From UPXZ01 sp964541615 (lineage in GTDB: Bacteria > Bacteroidota > Bacteroidia > Bacteroidales > Paludibacteraceae): a stretch of DNA of 16,714 bases. The stretch's first letter is position 1; every line of letters starts with the position of its first letter. The translations under genes and the position numbers were made by a program. The stretch spans positions 1 through 16,714 of the forward strand of contig CAZIRA010000056.1 in NCBI GenBank assembly GCA_964541615.1, read 5' to 3'. Below, one piece after another: positions 13,800-16,714 of this stretch. The notes under the pieces were generated by a model. The model was not told the origin of the DNA, did not search any database, and saw only the letters and a list, made by a program, of their open reading frames with translations.

Positions 13800-15647
13800 A
13801 TGGAAAACATTCAAGTAAAAGAATTGGATAATGTAGTAGTTCTGTTTGCGGGCGACTCGGGTGACGGGATGCAGCTGACAGGGACTTTATTTTCCAATGT
13901 CTCAGCCGTAATCGGCAATGAAATTTCTACTTTCCCTGATTATCCGGCTGAAATTCGTGCTCCACAAGGTACTTTGGGTGGCGTATCGGGCTTTCAGGTT
14001 CACATTGGTTCGAGTAGAGTATATACTCCCGGCGACGAAGCGGATATCTTCGTGGCTATGAACCCTGCCGCTCTCAAAGTGAATATCAAAAAAGTGAAAA
14101 AAGGGGGAGCTATCATTTTCGATGAGGACAGTTTTCAGAAAAGCGACCTGACGAAAGCAGGTTTTATCACGGATAACCCATTCACAGAACTTGCTGTTTC
14201 TGAAACGATTACATTGATTCCTTCTCCACTTACCACATTGACACAAAAAAGTCTCGACGGTTTTGGTATGGATGGTAAAGATGTATTGCGGAGCAAAAAT
14301 ATGTTCGCGCTGGGACTGGTTTGCTGGCTGTTTAACCGCCCTATGGACAAAGCTGAACATTTTATTCAAAATAAATTCAAGAAAAAACCCACCGTTCTCG
14401 AAGCCAACATCAAAGTAATGAACGACGGTTTTAACTATGGAAATAACCTCCATTTAGCCATTCCAACATACACAATTGAGCGTTCGGGAGATACAGTTCC
14501 TGGGAAATATACAAGTATTTCCGGAAATACGGCTACTTCTTACGGATTGATCGCAGCTGCTGAAAAAGCCGGATTACAGTTGTTTTTGGGAAGCTATCCG
14601 ATTACTCCTGCTTCTGACATTATGCAGGACTTGGCACTCCGTCGTGATTTGGGCGTAAAAGTGATGCAGTGCGAAGATGAAATCGCCGGAATTGCTACGG
14701 CTATCGGCGCATCATTTGCCGGAAATCTGGCTGCAACAAATACTTCAGGTCCCGGATTGGCTTTGAAATCAGAAGCTATCGGCCTGGCTGTCATGGCAGA
14801 ATTGCCGTTGGTGATTATCGACGTGATGCGCGGTGGACCTTCTACCGGAATGCCAACAAAAACCGAACAGACTGACCTGCTTCAGGCACTTCACGGAAGA
14901 AACGGCGAAAGTCCTGTGGTTGTCATCGCTCCAAGCACGCCTGACGATTGTTTCCACTATACTTTCATGGCTTCCAAAATAGCATTGGAATATATGACTC
15001 CAGTTATTGTGCTTTCTGATGCATTTATCGGCAACGGAACCTCGCTTTGGAAACTGCCGAAACTAGCCGAACTTCCGGAGATTAAACCGAATTACGTTCC
15101 TGCTGATTTTGAAAATTACAACGCTACTTCACGCAACGAAGGGACGAAAGTGCGTTACTGGGCTGTTCCCGGTACTCCCGGATTCGAGTATCGTAACGGA
15201 GGTCTGGAAAAAGATTATTTCAAAGGCGGCATTTCGTCTGATCCGCTGAATCATCAAAAAATGGTGGATACACGAGCGCAGAAAATTCAGAATGTACAGC
15301 GTTCTATTCCTGATTTGGAAATATTTGGAAATGAAAATGCCGATTTGCTGGTTGTAGGCTGGGGAAGTACCCGCGGACATTTAATGGGCACCGTTTCCAA
15401 CATGAACAGCAAAGGAAAAAATGTGGCTATGGCGCATTTCAATTACATTAATCCTCTGCCTAAAAACACAGCGGAGGTATTGAAAAAATTTAAGAAAATT
15501 GTTGTTTGCGAATTAAACTCAGGTCAATTTGCTGCGTACCTTCGTGCCGAAATTCCTGGACTTAACATTTTGCAATACAACAAAGTACAAGGTCAGCCAT
15601 TCACCGTTACGGAATTGGAGGAACAGTTTGAAAAAATATTAAAATAA
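13800..15647 (+). CDS. korA: 2-oxoacid:ferredoxin oxidoreductase, fused gamma-alpha subunit
   Basis: This 615-residue fused subunit pairs with the next gene to oxidise a 2-oxoacid (probably 2-oxoglutarate) to acyl-CoA, reducing ferredoxin. The N-terminal gamma domain (about 10-190) carries GDSGDGM (18-24) and the DYPAEIRAPQGT segment. The alpha part begins at about 245 with the family signature YPITPASDI (266-274), then CEDEIAGIATAIGASFAG, TSGPGLALKSE and the RGGPSTGMPTKTEQTDL segment. A C-terminal domain includes VGWGSTRG and GQFAAYLRAEIPG. The gamma-alpha fusion plus a separate beta is the usual KorAB layout in Bacteroidota; substrate is inferred from that group. A weak -7-like TTAATTTG (13761-13768) lies upstream. 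Its stop is five bases before the korB start. Confidence 0.93.
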   Translation: MENIQVKELDNVVVLFAGDSGDGMQLTGTLFSNVSAVIGNEISTFPDYPAEIRAPQGTLGGVSGFQVHIGSSRVYTPGDEADIFVAMNPAALKVNIKKVKKGGAIIFDEDSFQKSDLTKAGFITDNPFTELAVSETITLIPSPLTTLTQKSLDGFGMDGKDVLRSKNMFALGLVCWLFNRPMDKAEHFIQNKFKKKPTVLEANIKVMNDGFNYGNNLHLAIPTYTIERSGDTVPGKYTSISGNTATSYGLIAAAEKAGLQLFLGSYPITPASDIMQDLALRRDLGVKVMQCEDEIAGIATAIGASFAGNLAATNTSGPGLALKSEAIGLAVMAELPLVIIDVMRGGPSTGMPTKTEQTDLLQALHGRNGESPVVVIAPSTPDDCFHYTFMASKIALEYMTPVIVLSDAFIGNGTSLWKLPKLAELPEIKPNYVPADFENYNATSRNEGTKVRYWAVPGTPGFEYRNGGLEKDYFKGGISSDPLNHQKMVDTRAQKIQNVQRSIPDLEIFGNENADLLVVGWGSTRGHLMGTVSNMNSKGKNVAMAHFNYINPLPKNTAEVLKKFKKIVVCELNSGQFAAYLRAEIPGLNILQYNKVQGQPFTVTELEEQFEKILK

Positions 15648-15652
15648 ATGCT

Positions 15653-16669
15653 ATGGAAGCTGTAAAAATAGATTTTACTGCAAAAGATTTTAAAAGTGAC
15701 CAACAGGTGCGCTGGTGCCCTGGTTGCGGTGACTACGCCATTATCAACAGTTTGCAAAAAGTAATGGCTGAAATGGCAATTCCTCCACATGAAATTGCTG
15801 TAATTTCAGGAATCGGTTGTTCTTCCCGCCTCCCATATTACATCAGCAGTTACGGATTCCATACCATCCACGGTCGTGGAGCGGCAGTGGCATCAGGAGT
15901 AAAAGTGGCCAATCCTAACCTTACTGTCTGGCAGATAACCGGCGACGGCGACTGTCTGGCAATCGGAGGCAACCACTTTATCCACAGCGTAAGACGCAAT
16001 GTGGACATCAATATCCTGCTTTTCAACAACCAAATATACGGACTTACCAAAGGACAGTTTTCTCCTACAACGCTGAAAGGACATATTACTAAATCATCGC
16101 CTTTCGGCACCATTGAAGAACCTTTCCGCCCGGCAGAATTGACTTTCGGAGCACGTGGAAATTTCTTTGGCAGATTACTGGATGTGGATTTGAAAAATGC
16201 ACAGCAGGTGATGCTATCCGCAGCGAAACACAAAGGTGCATCCGTGATTGAATGTATGGTAAACTGCGTGATTTTCAATGATGGAGCACACGGCTGGCTG
16301 GCTGAGAAAAATACCCGTCCTGATAAAATGGTATTCCTTGAACATGGAAAACCAATGATTTACGGCGTGAATAATGACAAAGGATTAATACTTGAAAACG
16401 GTCAACTGAAAGCCGTTACCATTGGTGAGAACGGTATCACGGAAGCCGACATCCTGGTTCACAATGCCGCTAATCCAAATCCAACACTGCACTGGGAACT
16501 GGCTATGATGAAAGGACCTGATATGCCAATTGCATTGGGTGTAATCCGCGATGTACCTGCTGAAACCTACAATGATGCGATGGATAAGCAAATTGCCGAA
16601 GTAAAAGCAAAATCCAAAATCAAATGTTTTGATGATTTGGTGGACAGCTTGGAGCAGTGGGAGATTTGA
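15653..16669 (+). CDS. korB: 2-oxoacid:ferredoxin oxidoreductase, beta subunit
   Basis: This 338-residue subunit binds thiamine pyrophosphate and a 4Fe-4S cluster and completes the KorAB enzyme. Cluster ligands are C22 and C25 in RWCPGCGDYAI, C56 in GIGCSSRLPYY, and probably C205 (or C201) in ECMVNCVIFNDGAHGW. The TPP site reads GDGDCLAIGGNHF (97-109) with the NN pair at 125-126 (LLFNNQIYGLTKGQ). It starts at ATG 15653, five bases after korA; an ATG five bases earlier (15648) opens only a five-codon frame. The C terminus (about 290-338) is a helical extension. KorAB in this group usually serves the reductive or oxidative TCA step at 2-oxoglutarate. Confidence 0.95.
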   Translation: MEAVKIDFTAKDFKSDQQVRWCPGCGDYAIINSLQKVMAEMAIPPHEIAVISGIGCSSRLPYYISSYGFHTIHGRGAAVASGVKVANPNLTVWQITGDGDCLAIGGNHFIHSVRRNVDINILLFNNQIYGLTKGQFSPTTLKGHITKSSPFGTIEEPFRPAELTFGARGNFFGRLLDVDLKNAQQVMLSAAKHKGASVIECMVNCVIFNDGAHGWLAEKNTRPDKMVFLEHGKPMIYGVNNDKGLILENGQLKAVTIGENGITEADILVHNAANPNPTLHWELAMMKGPDMPIALGVIRDVPAETYNDAMDKQIAEVKAKSKIKCFDDLVDSLEQWEI

Positions 16670-16670
16670 A

Positions 16671-16710
16671 GTTAGTTGAATGGTAAAATAGTGTAATAGT
16701 TAAATAGCAA
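16671..16710. repeat. degenerate 8-bp tandem repeat after korB
   Basis: Five consecutive 8-base units (GTTAGTTG, AATGGTAA, AATAGTGT, AATAGTTA, AATAGCAA) fill 16671-16710, immediately after the korB stop. The AATRGT core recurs every eight bases. The window ends here, so the full length is unknown. Such runs are frequent between Bacteroidota genes. Confidence 0.65.
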
Positions 16711-16714
16711 AGAG

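Noticed and set aside
13902..14453. 183-codon open frame on - inside korA
   Set aside because: Antisense shadow of a clear korA coding region, with no family features.
1..16714. CRISPR array, tRNA, rRNA or mobile element
   Set aside because: No regularly spaced long repeats, no tRNA-like cloverleaf or rRNA segment, and no transposase or integrase motif was seen. The tandem repeats found are short and contiguous without spacers.

Overview
This window looks like chromosomal DNA from a member of the Bacteroidota, most likely the Bacteroidales/Marinilabiliales side. Supporting signs are the TAnnTTTG-type -7 promoter boxes, the absence of clear Shine-Dalgarno sequences, a GldJ-type lipoprotein, a C69 dipeptidase, the folP-cdaA pairing, a PNGase F-type enzyme and a KorAB 2-oxoacid:ferredoxin oxidoreductase. 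The last implies an anaerobic or facultative metabolism that uses ferredoxin. Nearly all of the window is ordinary, well-packed chromosome. I see no transposase, integrase, phage gene, rRNA, tRNA or CRISPR array.

Layout. Positions 1-902 (+) hold the end of a TlpA-like thioredoxin-fold gene and a complete exported thioredoxin-family protein with a CNTC motif. A long hairpin at 934-981 separates them from a convergent secreted C69 dipeptidase (1005-2654, -). Upstream of the dipeptidase is a short minus-strand ORF (2680-2925) that looks like the C-terminal remnant of a YbhN/LPG-synthase-like membrane protein. Next on + are a GlsB/YeaQ-type small membrane protein (3205-3444) with its own terminator and a compact operon at 3585-5973: SPFH/band-7 membrane protein, two-TM protein with a PH-like tail, a 54-codon Arc-type ribbon-helix-helix regulator with a GTG start, and a YiiX-like lipoprotein cysteine hydrolase. 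The operon promoter is well defined, and two perfect 11-bp direct repeats lie at the expected transcription start. They are good operator candidates for the Arc protein.

Positions 6016-10257 (-) carry folP, cdaA (diadenylate cyclase), a PNGase F-type secreted glycopeptidase and purD in one direction. The first three are separated by only 4-5 bases, which suggests a single transcript for folate synthesis, c-di-AMP synthesis and glycoprotein deglycosylation. purD follows after a 75-base gap that contains a perfect hairpin.

Positions 10502-16669 (+) hold gldJ (gliding/type IX secretion lipoprotein) with a strong terminator, asnS with its own -7 box, and korA-korB. Degenerate tandem short repeats (7-, 15- and 8-bp periods) lie upstream of gldJ and after korB.

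The most interesting region is the SPFH / PH-like / Arc / YiiX operon, which may be a self-regulated envelope-stress or membrane-maintenance module. Secondary points are the folP-cdaA-PNGase cluster, an Asp for Glu replacement in the PNGase active site, and a His for Arg replacement in loop 2 of dihydropteroate synthase.
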